From Gilliamella mensalis (lineage in GTDB: Bacteria > Pseudomonadota > Gammaproteobacteria > Enterobacterales > Orbaceae), in assembly GCF_900103085.1 (NCBI RefSeq), contig NZ_FMWR01000022.1, positions 1-40,190 on the forward strand: a stretch of DNA of 40,190 nt. The letters are read 5' to 3'. Below, piece after piece: positions 1-8,054 of the stretch. Positions within the stretch are counted from its first letter, which is position 1. Each line of letters begins with the position of its first letter. The notes under the pieces are model-generated. The model ran no database searches, was not told the origin of the DNA, and saw nothing but the letters and a program-made list of their open reading frames with translations. The position numbers were made by a program, and so were the translations under genes.

Positions 1-363
1 GGGCGCAATATTGCGATGAGCAGTGTCTGTTTTATACTTGAATTTACGTGCTGCTTTACTCCGTAATCCTAATTATTGCAAAACACGGCTAATTGTCCTT
101 TCTGAAACTTGATAGCACGCTTCCCTAGCATCATGAAGCAGGCTTGGCGCACCCAAACGGGCCTTATGTTGCCAATACTGCTTTTTAATATACTCGCTGA
201 GTTTGGCTGATTTGTTTCCTCTTTTTAACCAAGCATAATAACCCGATGAACTGACACCAAGTAATGAGCATATCTTAGTAACGGGATAGCAGGTTAAATG
301 CTTTTTCATATAAGCGTACTTCACCGACTTGGATTGTTGATGAAGTACACATGCGCCTTTTTT
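1..363 (-). pseudogene. IS3-family transposase orfB, 5' part, broken by a stop codon
   Basis: OrfB is the catalytic DDE subunit, made as an OrfAB fusion by a -1 frameshift. In the -1 frame the sequence is open from the slippery site: residues ACVLHQQSKSVKYAYMKKH, then a helix-turn-helix region (VTKICSLLGVSSSGYYAWL) typical of the orfB N-terminus. A TAA at 75-73 interrupts it. The same frame continues beyond the stop as LGLRSKAARKFKYKTDTAHR, normal for this family, so the stop is a point lesion and not the gene's end. The DDE core is outside the window. Confidence 0.75.
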
Positions 364-602
364 AGTATATCATTGGCCATTTTCAGTTCTTTAATCTCTT
401 TTTCTAACGCCATAATCCGCTGTTGCTCAGCCGTTAACTCTCGACGGCTGGTTTTATTCGGGGAAAGTTGCCTAATCCATTTATCTAGGGTTGATTTACC
501 CACACCTAGATGGTTGGCAAGTTCGTTGATAGAAAGGTGTGCATGAGATAACGCATAATCCACTGATTGTTGTTTAAATTAGATACTAAATTTTTTGACC
601 AT
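321..602 (-). pseudogene. IS3-family transposase orfA, broken by a stop codon
   Basis: OrfA is the small DNA-binding protein of IS3-type transposases. The natural ATG is at 602-600, eight bases after an AGGAG ribosome site. The frame is interrupted by TAA at 581-579 (codon 8). The rest is open from the GTG at 563 for about 80 residues: a helix-turn-helix (INELANHLGVGKSTLDKW) and then a leucine-zipper-like stretch (QRIMALEKEIKELKMAND). A restart at the GTG could give an N-terminally shortened protein. The family assignment is firm; the loss of function is inferred from the stop. Confidence 0.8.
357..363 (-). promoter_or_regulatory. A6G slippery heptamer for -1 frameshifting
   Basis: The minus strand reads AAAAAAG here, in the phase A-AAA-AAG within orfA codons for Leu-Lys-Lys. 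It lies just where the orfB frame takes over. This is the known programmed -1 frameshift signal of IS3-family elements and explains how OrfAB would have been made before the stop codons arose. Confidence 0.7.
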
Positions 603-672
603 GATATTTATCTCCTATGATTTTTGTTTATATCATAGAGGCAACTTTTGTCCACTTTTTTGGCGAGGATCA

Positions 673-831
673 ATTATCTACTCGTATTTTGAGTGGATAA
701 TTATGATATTCAGCCAGTTTATCCAGATAACGGGTGATCCTGCCAGCCGGCAAACTGACCGCAATATCAATGCCTAGCACCTCACGATTAAAGTCATCGA
801 TGACATTGAAGTGTGGATAATTCAACAGTAG
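673..831 (-). pseudogene. Remnant of a second IS3-family orfB (integrase core)
   Basis: On the minus strand one frame reads FNVIDDFNREVLGID, then SLPAGRITRYLDKLAEY and IRVDN. This is the recognisable middle of an IS3-family DDE integrase core (FNVIDDFNRE is a family hallmark, and the final D is a catalytic position). It stops abruptly after Asp-Asn, where DNGPE would continue, exactly at the end of the inserted IS element at 672. Upstream the match fades, with a stop near 858. It is a dead fragment of a different and older element, probably once joined to sequence now left of the window. Confidence 0.75.
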
Positions 832-1011
832 ATTCCTCCCACAATTGAACGTAGTTTATTCGACTTGCCTACGATAGTTATTGCTAGTTAGGTAGTTTCT
901 GTGAAATAAATAGTGCTGCTAAATTTCCTGCAATTCCATTACCAATTATGATTAGTTTATTCTTTTTTATATAAGCCCTTTAGACTCTATATAAATTAAT
1001 CCAAATGATTT

Positions 1012-1641
1012 TTAAAGTTTAATATCACATACATCAGCTCTTTCCATATAATTTGTGGAAACTGAAGAAAATATAATTTTTTTATTTTTATCAATAAGAT
1101 AAGTTGCAGGAATAGGCAGTTTATACGTCTTATCATTATTAAATAATTCTAAATCTGCTCCCATGTTTTTATAGATATCACGAACATTTTCTTGCAGCGT
1201 AAAAACAAGCCCATATTTATCAGCAATTTCGTTCCCTTTATCAGAAAGTATTCTAAATTCGAGGTTATTTCGTACCGTTACATCGTGATTAAAATGAATA
1301 GTTTGAGGAGAAATCGCAATAACCGTTGCACTATCAATAAGATTGTTATTTATAGCTTCTTGGTAATGTGCTAATTCAGCCATACAAAACGGACACCAAT
1401 TACCACGAAAAAAGCTAAGTATAACTGGATTATGTTGCAATGTATCGTAGAGCGAAATAGGTAGACCCTCAGCATCTGGCAACGTAAAATCAGGAGCTAT
1501 ATCACCGACTTTAAGAGCGTGGTTTTCTAAATTTAGCTCTATAAGTTCATGAAGTGATTGTCCGAACGCATTTAAAATATCAACTGGCACAGTTTGCGCC
1601 ATTTCTTTTTGTATTAGCTCAAGTTTTTCATTTAATTTCAT
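1012..1641 (-). CDS. Peroxiredoxin-like thioredoxin-fold protein (AhpC/TSA family)
   Basis: Likely reduces hydrogen peroxide or organic hydroperoxides in the cytoplasm using a redox-active cysteine. The 209-residue protein has an N-terminal helical extension (about 1-40), then the family opening VGDIAPDFTLPD (45-56) and the active-site strand and loop SFFRGNWCPFCMAEL with Cys83 and Cys86 (WCPFC). A conserved IPATYLIDKNKKI segment lies near residue 178. The paired CxxC-like site places it among thiol-dependent PRX-like proteins rather than classical 2-Cys AhpC. Its ATG overlaps the end of the upstream HEAT gene by 14 bases, so it is the last gene of the MarR operon. Substrate and reductant cannot be read from the sequence. 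Confidence 0.8.
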   Translation of the reverse strand: MKLNEKLELIQKEMAQTVPVDILNAFGQSLHELIELNLENHALKVGDIAPDFTLPDAEGLPISLYDTLQHNPVILSFFRGNWCPFCMAELAHYQEAINNNLIDSATVIAISPQTIHFNHDVTVRNNLEFRILSDKGNEIADKYGLVFTLQENVRDIYKNMGADLELFNNDKTYKLPIPATYLIDKNKKIIFSSVSTNYMERADVCDIKL

Positions 1642-2227
1642 GATTATTTTCCTTTAGAGGTTTATTTATTGTGCGTATAGCTTTTTTAACAATACGCTGT
1701 GTAAATGCTGAATCACTTTCTGATAACCATTGTGAATAGAGGTCTGATACCCAACTTGGTCGAGTTTTACTTGCATCATTTAACCAATTAGCAACTGAAT
1801 CTTGGACATATTTTTCAGGTTCGTTTTTTAATGGTTCAAGTAAAGAAAGAGCCATTTCAGGTTGTGTTTTTAACTCACTAATATGCTTAGACCAACCCCC
1901 TCTAGGACTTAAACATTCAACAGCAAACCACCTAACGTAGGGATTTGGGTTTATTACCCAAGTAGAAAGTAATTGAATAGAAACAATTAAATCAGAAGAT
2001 AATTTTTCTCGAACGGCCATCCAAACCCATTTGCAAACTCTAAAGTGGATATCTTTAGCGTAAGATTGAATCTGGATAAGTAATTCTTGTAGCGATAGTG
2101 GAGGTTTCTTTTGGGTAAGAACCACTCTAAATAAATGCTCTTGATCTATTTGTAAGCATTCATTGAGATTAGTCGTGGCACCAAGCCCGTTATTCAATAT
2201 GTCAATACGATTCATTATTCGTAACAC
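1628..2227 (-). CDS. HEAT-repeat protein related to DNA alkylation repair AlkC/AlkD
   Basis: A 199-residue, Trp-rich, all-helical protein. Its second half matches the pattern of AlkC-type DNA glycosylase HEAT proteins: STWVINPNPYVRWFAVE (about 87-103), LLEPLKNEPEKYVQDSVANW and LNDASKTRPSWV (about 129-160), where YVxxSVANxLNDxxK is the family hallmark. AlkC/AlkD enzymes excise alkylated bases such as 3-methyladenine; whether this shorter protein is catalytic is unknown. Two starts are possible, 2227 and the ATG at 2215 (MNRIDILNN). Either overlaps the upstream gene, and the 3' end overlaps the peroxiredoxin start, so translation is probably coupled along the operon. Confidence 0.6.
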   Translation of the reverse strand: MLRIMNRIDILNNGLGATTNLNECLQIDQEHLFRVVLTQKKPPLSLQELLIQIQSYAKDIHFRVCKWVWMAVREKLSSDLIVSIQLLSTWVINPNPYVRWFAVECLSPRGGWSKHISELKTQPEMALSLLEPLKNEPEKYVQDSVANWLNDASKTRPSWVSDLYSQWLSESDSAFTQRIVKKAIRTINKPLKENNHEIK

Positions 2228-2660
2228 CCTGGTAATATGATATTGTTGGGGTAGATGATTTTTTAATCTGTTCAGTTAACTTTCCATGTATCGTATCACT
2301 CATAAAATACTGACTCATAAAGACCGAATGAAGTCGATATGGAGTAAAACCGAAGGTTCTTCCCATTGTCAGCAATTCATAATAACAATCAATAATCTGA
2401 TCTACATGTAATACTATTAAAAGCCGATTATTCGGCATAATTATTAAGTACGGAGAGAAATAAGGTAGTTTTCGTTCATTTTTAATAAGCCCTTTGAGAA
2501 CATATTCTCGACTTATCAACCAAATAGCTTCAAAAAACGCATCATACGTGGAAGCAAATTTTATTGTTATCTTATCTTTAAGAAAAGATGATTTGTTAAG
2601 ATGCGTAACAATTCTAAGATTCTTTGTTTCCTGAAGCATATCAGTAATCTCTAAATTCAT
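2202..2660 (-). CDS. Hypothetical protein of the MarR operon
   Basis: I do not recognise this 152-residue protein with confidence. It has no signal peptide or membrane segment. The stretch with AFFEAIWLISREYVLKGLI, then SPYLIIMPNNRLLIVLH (about 40-85), has the spacing of acyl-amino-acid-synthase (FeeM-like) GNAT proteins, where a helix ending in YxxxGxI precedes a strand with xxP followed by a hydrophobic strand. This is a weak pattern match only. The gene starts 9 bases after marR and overlaps the HEAT gene by up to 26 bases, so it is certainly co-transcribed with both. No transposon or phage signature is visible in it. Confidence 0.65.
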   Translation of the reverse strand: MNLEITDMLQETKNLRIVTHLNKSSFLKDKITIKFASTYDAFFEAIWLISREYVLKGLIKNERKLPYFSPYLIIMPNNRLLIVLHVDQIIDCYYELLTMGRTFGFTPYRLHSVFMSQYFMSDTIHGKLTEQIKKSSTPTISYYQGVTNNESY

Positions 2661-2669
2661 AAATTATAA

Positions 2670-3152
2670 TTAATCATCTTTAAGCTGAGACATTTTATTT
2701 AAAATACAAACGAGCGTTTTAATTTCAGAATCTGTTAAATTTTTTGTAATGTTAGCAATCCAAAGACTATGTTCCTTGAAGATTCGATGTATCAAATCTT
2801 GGCCTTTTTTAGTCAGAGTAATATCAATTTTTCTTCCATCGGTGATGTCTTCAGTTTTATTGACCAATTTTTCTTTAACTAAAGAATGAATGAAAGAGGT
2901 TATCGTTGGTTTTGTAACTCCACTCAGAGTAGCAATTTCTTGCGGTGATAGCACCTTATGCTCAAATAGAAGTACGAGCACCATAAAACGCCCCTCAGAT
3001 AACTGATAATCACTTAGTCGTTTAGCACATTCTTTGTCTATTCTCATTCCAGTAGAAAGTATACTAAAACAAGCTTCTACCGATAATATATTGGCTGCTT
3101 TATGTTTTTTAATAATACGAGCTAATGATATATATTTTTTTTCCAACTTCAC
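2670..3152 (-). CDS. MarR-family transcriptional regulator
   Basis: A 160-residue dimeric winged-helix repressor. N-terminal dimerisation helices (about 1-50) precede the winged-helix domain: QEIATLSGVTKPTITSFIHS is the helix-turn-helix with its recognition helix, and DGRKIDITLTKKGQDL is the DxRxxxxxLTxxG wing diagnostic of MarR. Cys28 and Cys42 in the N-terminal part could sense oxidants as in OhrR-type members, which is inference from position. The start is the GTG at 3152-3150, set by an AGGAGG ribosome site eight bases upstream (3166-3161). It is first in a four-gene operon and is preceded by two palindromic operators, so it most likely represses itself and the three downstream genes until a ligand or oxidant releases it. 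Confidence 0.88.
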   Translation of the reverse strand: MKLEKKYISLARIIKKHKAANILSVEACFSILSTGMRIDKECAKRLSDYQLSEGRFMVLVLLFEHKVLSPQEIATLSGVTKPTITSFIHSLVKEKLVNKTEDITDGRKIDITLTKKGQDLIHRIFKEHSLWIANITKNLTDSEIKTLVCILNKMSQLKDD

Positions 3153-3173
3153 GATTATGACCTCCTTTTAATA

Positions 3174-3191
3174 TAGTTAGATGTCTAACTA
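3174..3191 (-). promoter_or_regulatory. MarR operator 2 (near-perfect palindrome in the leader)
   Basis: TAGTTAGATGTCTAACTA differs from operator 1 at one central base. The centres are 32 bp apart, close to three DNA turns, so two dimers would sit on the same face. It lies just upstream of the marR ribosome site. Confidence 0.72.
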
Positions 3192-3204
3192 AACTGTCAA
3201 AAAA

Positions 3205-3224
3205 ATAGTTAGATATCTAACTAT
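3205..3224 (-). promoter_or_regulatory. MarR operator 1 (perfect palindrome at the transcription start)
   Basis: TAGTTAGATATCTAACTA (3206-3223) is a perfect 18-bp palindrome, extended to 20 bp by flanking A and T. It covers about +1 to +20 of the predicted marR transcript, where a bound repressor would block RNA polymerase. Confidence 0.75.
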
Positions 3225-3230
3225 ATCTGG

Positions 3231-3258
3231 ATTATAAAAAAAACATATTCCTTGTCAA
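3231..3258 (-). promoter_or_regulatory. Consensus sigma-70 promoter of the MarR operon
   Basis: On the minus strand TTGACA (3258-3253) is followed after 16 bases by TATAAT (3236-3231). Both hexamers match consensus exactly. Transcription should start near 3224, at the edge of the first operator, leaving a leader of about 70 bases before the GTG of marR. Confidence 0.75.
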
Positions 3259-3318
3259 GAAATATTAAAAAATAATTTCACTTAAGTATAAAGCTCATCA
3301 ACAAAACAAATTAATACA

Positions 3319-3487
3319 GATTGTAACTATCCCCTAAAATAGTACAGCAAAAAAGTAGAAAATTCTCTATGATAAAAGAAAAGGGGATTTAATTATGAAA
3401 AAAATGACTGAACATCAAATCGTAGCTATTTTAAAAGAAGCTGAAGCTGGTATTCCTGTCAAGGAGCACTGTCGTAAATTCTGGTGA
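3319..3487 (+). pseudogene. Stub of an IS3-family element with truncated orfA
   Basis: The ATG at 3395 opens 30 codons reading MTEHQIVAILKEAEAGIPVK and then EHCRKF before a stop at 3485-3487. This is the start of an IS3-family OrfA (usual form: helix-turn-helix with a CRKHGxSxxTFYxW motif), cut right after Cys-Arg-Lys. Upstream, ATCCCCTAAAATAGTACAG (from about 3328) resembles the terminal repeat of such elements. Nothing of orfB follows. It shows an element deleted down to its left end, next to the marR promoter. Confidence 0.65.
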
Positions 3488-3548
3488 TTTTTTTGAGATA
3501 CGAAACCTACTACGTTAAATTTAGTTTTTATTATACAAGGAGAATAAA

Positions 3549-3830
3549 GTGATAATTGCAGCCCTAAAGTTTAAAAAACCGATGCCTGAAATTCTTGCAA
3601 AACTGGACGAACATAATGTGTTTTTAGATAATTATTTCGCTCAAAATAAATTTTTGGCATCTGGACTTTTAGAGAGTAAAACAAGCGGTATAATTTTAGT
3701 AATGAGTGATTCGATTGAAGAAGCAAAAGATATTATGAAAAATGATCCTTTTTATATTTATGACCTCGTAGATTTTGACTACACGTTGTTTAATGCAACG
3801 AAATTATCGCCGAGTCTATCTTCAAAATAA
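3549..3830 (+). CDS. YciI-like protein (YCII domain)
   Basis: A 93-residue single-domain protein of the YciI ferredoxin-like (dimeric alpha/beta barrel) fold. Visible features are the first strand MIIAALKFKKP, a helix ending HNVFLDNYF, the central LASGLLESKTSGIILV hairpin, and the late MKNDPFYIYDLVDFDYTLF segment, where DPF and the following strand are typical of the family. The His-Asp pair often proposed as catalytic in YciI proteins is only partly seen (H25). The function is generally unknown. It starts at GTG 3549, seven bases after AAGGAG (3537-3542). It stands alone between an IS stub and a decayed integrase, so it is likely island cargo. Confidence 0.7.
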   Translation: MIIAALKFKKPMPEILAKLDEHNVFLDNYFAQNKFLASGLLESKTSGIILVMSDSIEEAKDIMKNDPFYIYDLVDFDYTLFNATKLSPSLSSK

Positions 3831-3939
3831 ATCGACTTTCTTAATTTAAAAGTATTCTTTGTTTACTCGAGATTTTTAACATACCTAAAGTCCTAAGTAA
3901 ATAAATTGAATAATCGATCAGTTTTATCAATTGAAATAA

Positions 3940-3962
3940 AAAGGTGCTTTAAAAGCACCTCT
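3940..3962 (-). terminator. Rho-independent terminator, minus strand
   Basis: AGGTGCTT-TAA-AAGCACCT forms an 8-bp stem (3942-3960). On the minus strand it is followed by CTTTTTATTT, so it ends leftward transcription past the decayed integrase. There is no T-run on the plus side, so it does not serve yciI well. Confidence 0.65.
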
Positions 3963-3975
3963 GATTGCGGTACTG

Positions 3976-4924
3976 TCAAGTTAACTCATCATTGACGGCT
4001 TGTCTTGATAGCGGAATGACATAATCTGGAATAACGTGCCCGGCGTTGACTAAACGCTTAGATTGTTTAATTTCCCCTGCGGGGATCGTCCATACCTGAT
4101 TATCTAAATCAAATTGTTCTGGTTTTGAAAACCTTAACTCACCTGGTCTAACCCCAGTTAATAACAACAACTTGAGTGCCAGTTTAGTTTGTATATCCCC
4201 CCGGATAACGAGATAACGCTATTAAAAACCGAGGAATATCCTGCATCTCCAAGTGAGAGTTATTTTTTGGGGCTGGTTTAGGGAGAGCTAAAAAACCAAT
4301 ATCCGTGGTTGGATTGGTTTTGATTAACCCATCGAGCATGGCATGTCGGAAAATATCAATTAGCCAACATCGCAGCTTCTCAGCAATCGACAATGCACCA
4401 CGTTCTACTTTACGTAACACTTGCTGAATATCTCTCAGGGTGATTTTCTCAATAGGAATAATGCCCAGTGTCGGTAATATATCTTTTTTTAAATAACGTT
4501 CAATTTAAGTTTTAGTCGAATTACGACGTTTAGGGTCATCAATGCCCAACTTTTTAAATTTTAGGGCTTTTCATCTTGGGATAAACATTCCCAATGTCAA
4601 TGAAGTGTTATGATGTGCTTCATATCCTTCTTCGTCCAAGATTTCCATTTTAGCTTGAGCAGCACGACGGTGCCCTGGACGGGGATCTGTTCCTTTGGCA
4701 ATATCAGCGCGGTAATCATCACGCTTCAATCTTGCTTCTTTCAGTGACAGTTCTGGATAGGTGCCTAATGAAATTCTCGGTTGTTTCCCTTGCCAACTGA
4801 ATCGAAAGTGCCAATATTTACCGCCACAAGGGACGACACAAAGGCTTAAACCTTCATCATCATTGAGGGTATATCTTTTTTGTTTTGGTTTGGCATTACG
4901 AACGGCAATTTCAGTTAAAGCCAT
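3976..4924 (-). pseudogene. Decayed P4-type tyrosine integrase
   Basis: Intact members are about 400 residues and integrate islands at tRNA 3' ends. The N-terminal arm-binding domain is intact from the ATG at 4924 (MALTEIAVRNAKPKQKRYTL, then RISLGTYPELSLKEAR). The frame is then broken by a stop at 4573-4571 and a TAA at 4507-4505, with core-binding sequence (IERYLKKDILPTLG, then LRDIQQVLRKVERGAL) continuing in the same frame. A G run on the minus strand (six C at 4197-4202) shifts the frame: removing one base joins RYPG to DIQTKLALKLLLLTGVRPGE, the first catalytic-Arg box. The gene ends soon after (PLSRQAVNDELT), lacking the HxxR and Tyr boxes. It cannot be active. It sits about 220 bases beyond tRNA-Gly and in the same direction, as usual for tRNA-targeting islands. 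Confidence 0.85.
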
Positions 4925-5000
4925 AATAAAACTCTCCTTTAGAAATCAAACTAAAAGGCAGAATTATTATATAAAATAAGAGGTTCGTTTAAAAGATAAA

Positions 5001-5063
5001 AGTGTACTAGCTCGAACTCGAAGTGTACTAAATTTGAGCGCCTGTGGGTATATTTGGGTACAT
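5001..5063. repeat. Short direct repeats between integrase and tRNA-Gly
   Basis: Two copies of AGTGTACTA (5001-5009, 5022-5030) and a pair TGGGTATAT / TGGGTACAT (5045-5053, 5055-5063). Clusters of short direct repeats upstream of integrase genes, beside the tRNA, are where arm-type integrase binding sites lie. This role is inferred from position. Confidence 0.4.
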
Positions 5064-5143
5064 CTCAGTATACGAAAAACAACTAAATATTAATTAAAAA
5101 TCATTAAGTTGTATATTTTAGTACGGCTTTATACATCATGAAT

Positions 5144-5219
<76 letters not shown>

Positions 5220-5231
5220 ATAGGTAAGAAG

Positions 5232-5319
5232 TGGTGCCCGGGGCGAGACTTGAACTCGCACGGCCAAAAAGGCCGAGGGATTTTAAATCCCTTGTGTCTA
5301 CCGATTTCACCACCCGGGC
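5232..5319 (-). tRNA. tRNA-Leu (TAA)
   Basis: A class II tRNA with a long variable arm (CGGCC-TTTTT-GGCCG). The acceptor GCCCGGG pairs with CCCGGGC, the anticodon loop TTTAAAA gives TAA, and CCA is encoded. It lies downstream of pgsA, as leuZ does in enterics, though there the order is Gly-Cys-Leu. Confidence 0.96.
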
Positions 5320-5475
5320 TCAAAACTGATTACCAGAAAGTAATTCGTTTCGAATGCAGTGCATTTTACCGATCTTATGATTTCAGTCAATAAAAATTTT
5401 AAATTAATTGTTTAATTGTTCAATGTTTGACTAATTAAAGAGTTAAATGGCGTTATTGGTTAATTTGGAAGGGGG

Positions 5476-5520
5476 ATGAGTAATTTTATTTATGCAGAAT
5501 TTTTGAAGAAAATTACTCAT
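5476..5520. repeat. 12-bp perfect inverted repeat between pgsA and tRNA-Leu
   Basis: ATGAGTAATTTT (5476-5487) and AAAATTACTCAT (5509-5520) are perfect complements with a 21-base loop. There is no T-run after it, so it is not a standard terminator. In a pgsA-tRNA transcript it would form a stable hairpin, possibly a processing site. Confidence 0.55.
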
Positions 5521-5555
5521 ACAAAAACATGTTTAGATAGAAATATTACTAAAAG

Positions 5556-6110
5556 TTATTCTTCTTCTAATAGATCACTATGCGCTATCCATAAATATTG
5601 TAACATTGATAACAGCGTCAAAATTACTGCAAGAAGCAACGCAGCAAGACCTGCGTAAATGACAATATCACATGGACGCCAAAGCAACCATGTTAACGCT
5701 GTCATTTGTACTATAGTCTTTATTTTACCAATTGATGAAACGGCAACATTGTTACGCTTACCAATTTCAGACATCCATTCGCGTAAGGCTGATATTATAA
5801 TTTCGCGCGAAACAATAATAATTGCTGCGATTGAAATCCACCATGCTTGGTAATATTGTGTGATTAAAATCAGCGCTATTGTTACCATTATTTTGTCTGC
5901 GACTGGATCTAAAAATGCGCCAAACTTAGTTGTTTGCCCTAAGCGACGAGCAAGATAACCATCTAATACATCAGTCACTGCTGCAATTAAAAAGATCAAT
6001 GCAGAAAAAAAACCAGACCACTCATGGGGAAACAAATAAAATGCCAGCACAAAAAAAGGAATTAAAATAACTCGAAATAGCGTTAATAATGTTGGAAAAT
6101 TAATTTTCAT
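5556..6110 (-). CDS. pgsA: CDP-diacylglycerol-glycerol-3-phosphate 3-phosphatidyltransferase
   Basis: Makes phosphatidylglycerol phosphate from CDP-diacylglycerol and glycerol-3-phosphate, the committed step to phosphatidylglycerol and cardiolipin, in the inner membrane. The CDP-alcohol phosphatidyltransferase signature DGxxARxxxxxxxxGxxxDxxxD is complete ([20 protein letters not shown], then LDPVADK). Several hydrophobic segments surround it. I chose the ATG at 6110 ([14 protein letters not shown]), which gives 184 residues, close to the usual 182; the frame is open further upstream but without family similarity. It lies downstream of uvrC and upstream of tRNA genes, the same neighbourhood as in enterics. 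Confidence 0.95.
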   Translation of the reverse strand: MKINFPTLLTLFRVILIPFFVLAFYLFPHEWSGFFSALIFLIAAVTDVLDGYLARRLGQTTKFGAFLDPVADKIMVTIALILITQYYQAWWISIAAIIIVSREIIISALREWMSEIGKRNNVAVSSIGKIKTIVQMTALTWLLWRPCDIVIYAGLAALLLAVILTLLSMLQYLWIAHSDLLEEE

Positions 6111-6217
6111 GTGACACAAACTCTTATTTTGTTTATTAATCAATGCATTATCAATTAATAAAAAATAGTATTTTCTTAATGGTTATGTTGCCTTAAATAT
6201 GTTTTTTTTTCAATGTG

Positions 6218-8053
6218 TTATTGTTGTAAATTTAGATAAATTTTTTCAGCTAACGGCTTGGATATACCTTGTACTTGTGCTATTTCGTCAATACTAGCAT
6301 TTTTTAACTCTCTCAATCCACCAAAATGTTTGAGCAGTGCTTGACGTCTTTTGGCGCCAATGCCTTCTATATGCTCTAAGGCACTATCGGTAAGCTGTTT
6401 GGTTCCTTTTTTACGTTGTCCAACAATGGCATGATCGTGTGATGCATTTCTAATTTGTTGAATAAGTAATAGTGCAGGGGAATGATCATCAAGATAATAT
6501 CCTGTCCCGTGAGCTTCAAAAAATAGTGTTTCTAATCCTTCTTTACGCTCAGCACCTTTAGCAACTCCAATTAAAATAGGGTGATTTTTGTCCCAATTTA
6601 CATCTAATTGTTGAAATACTTTTAGTGCTTGGTTAAGTTGTCCTTTACCACCATCGATAAAAATAATATCAGGCACTTTTTCATTAGGCAGATCTTTTTT
6701 ACTGTAACGGCGCATCAATACTTGTTCCATTGCTGCATAATCATCACCGGGTGTAATACCGGTAATATTGTAGCGCCGAAATTCAGACTTAACTGGACCT
6801 TTATCATCAAACACAACACAAGATGCAATGGTGTTTTTACCCATAAAATGGCTGATATCAAAACATTCCATTCGATTAATTTTGTCAATCCCCAAAAAGG
6901 CTTTCAATGCATGGTAACGTTGTTTGATTGTTGAGTTTGCTAGCAGTTTATTTTTGACTTCAGTTTGAGCATTAACAGTAGCAATATTAAGTAACTTAAG
7001 ATTATCGCCTTTAGGTTCATCAACCAATTTAACTTGATGTTCAGCAATGACAGATAGTGTTTCTTCCATTGGTTGTTTATCAGACAACGAAAAATTAAGT
7101 AAAATCTTTTTAGGGATATTTCTATTTTGATTGCCTTGCAGATAAAATTGTCCTAAGAAGGTTTCAATAACTTCTTCTAGTTCGGTATTTGATGGCACTT
7201 TAGGAAAATAAGATCGATGCCCAAAAGTTTGGCCATTTCGAATAAATAAGACATATATACAAGCCAAGCCTGACTCATAATGGAAACCAATGACATCAAG
7301 ATTATCATTATTATTATATATAGCTTGCTTTTCATTAATATGTTTTATTGCTTGTAGTTGATCGCGCAAAACCGCAGCCTTTTCAAAATTGAGCTCGCTA
7401 CTGGCTTTTTGCATATCTTCGGTTATTTCTTGTAGTATTTGATCTGATTGTCCCGATAAAAATAATCTAACATAATTAACTTGTTCTAGGTAGTCTGCAT
7501 CACTGACTAATCCAGAAACACAAGGACCCAAGCAACGTTTGATTTGATATTGCAGGCAAGGGCGAGTTCGATTTCGATACGTTGTATTTAAACACTGCCT
7601 TATCGGAAATGTTTTTTGCAACAGAGCTAATATCTGTTTAACTGCATAACCACTAGGGTAGGGACCAAAAAATTCATCTTTTTTACGATTAATTGCTCCA
7701 CGGTAAAGAGATAGTTGAGGATGCCTCTCTTTGCTTAACTTTATAAACGGGTAGCTTTTATCGTCCTTCAAAAGAACATTATATCGTGGCTGATGCTTTT
7801 TGATGTATGTCTGCTCAAGTAGCAGGGCCTCAGTTTCAGTATTGGTAATTGTAAATTCAACACGATGGATATGGCTAACAAGCATATCTGTTTTTAGTGT
7901 TTTTTTACTGCTATTAAAATAGCTTTTTAAGCGATTATTGAGATCTTTGGCTTTGCCCACATAAATAATCGTCTCTTTATCATTAAACATCTGATAAATT
8001 CCCGGTTTATGTGGGACTGTTTTTAAAAAAGATACTGAATCAAATTGGCTCAT
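6218..8053 (-). CDS. uvrC: Excinuclease ABC subunit C
   Basis: The nuclease of nucleotide excision repair; it joins the UvrB-DNA complex and cuts on both sides of a lesion. The 611 residues match the family length. In order: GIY-YIG domain (PGIYQMF near 17, [12 protein letters not shown] near 31), the Cys cluster [15 protein letters not shown] and IKRCLGPC, the UVR domain (about 200-235, [15 protein letters not shown]), the RNase H-like endonuclease domain ([18 protein letters not shown]), and C-terminal helix-hairpin-helix repeats ([18 protein letters not shown]). It starts one base after the artM stop, so it is probably read through from the art operon. That differs from enterics, where uvrY precedes it. 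Confidence 0.97.
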   Translation of the reverse strand: MSQFDSVSFLKTVPHKPGIYQMFNDKETIIYVGKAKDLNNRLKSYFNSSKKTLKTDMLVSHIHRVEFTITNTETEALLLEQTYIKKHQPRYNVLLKDDKSYPFIKLSKERHPQLSLYRGAINRKKDEFFGPYPSGYAVKQILALLQKTFPIRQCLNTTYRNRTRPCLQYQIKRCLGPCVSGLVSDADYLEQVNYVRLFLSGQSDQILQEITEDMQKASSELNFEKAAVLRDQLQAIKHINEKQAIYNNNDNLDVIGFHYESGLACIYVLFIRNGQTFGHRSYFPKVPSNTELEEVIETFLGQFYLQGNQNRNIPKKILLNFSLSDKQPMEETLSVIAEHQVKLVDEPKGDNLKLLNIATVNAQTEVKNKLLANSTIKQRYHALKAFLGIDKINRMECFDISHFMGKNTIASCVVFDDKGPVKSEFRRYNITGITPGDDYAAMEQVLMRRYSKKDLPNEKVPDIIFIDGGKGQLNQALKVFQQLDVNWDKNHPILIGVAKGAERKEGLETLFFEAHGTGYYLDDHSPALLLIQQIRNASHDHAIVGQRKKGTKQLTDSALEHIEGIGAKRRQALLKHFGGLRELKNASIDEIAQVQGISKPLAEKIYLNLQQ

Positions 8054-8054
8054 A

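Larger units (their letters stand above)
1..672 (-). mobile_element. IS3-family insertion sequence, partial and inactive
   Basis: The right-hand end of an IS3-family element that runs off the left edge of the window. Reading the minus strand from 672, the end begins TGATCCTCGCCA and contains GTGGACA, like the terminal repeats of IS3 itself. It is followed by a ribosome site (AGGAG, 612-616), orfA and the start of orfB. Both reading frames carry in-frame stop codons, so this copy should not make transposase. The 672/673 junction falls inside an older IS3-family orfB fragment, so this is a nested insertion. The other end, any target duplication and the rest of orfB are outside the window. Confidence 0.8.

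Noticed and set aside
298-777. Plus-strand open frames of 60-80 codons over the IS elements
   Set aside because: They are antisense to clear IS3 transposase frames and have no family features or ribosome sites.
3195-3200. A second TTGACA between the two MarR operators, as the marR -35 box
   Set aside because: Any -10 at normal spacing would put the transcript start inside the ribosome site; the TTGACA-N16-TATAAT pair at 3258-3231 is far better.
5476-5658. A 60-codon frame starting MSNFIYAEFLKK opposite pgsA
   Set aside because: It has a GGGGG stretch upstream that could look like a ribosome site, but it runs into pgsA antisense and has no recognisable domain.
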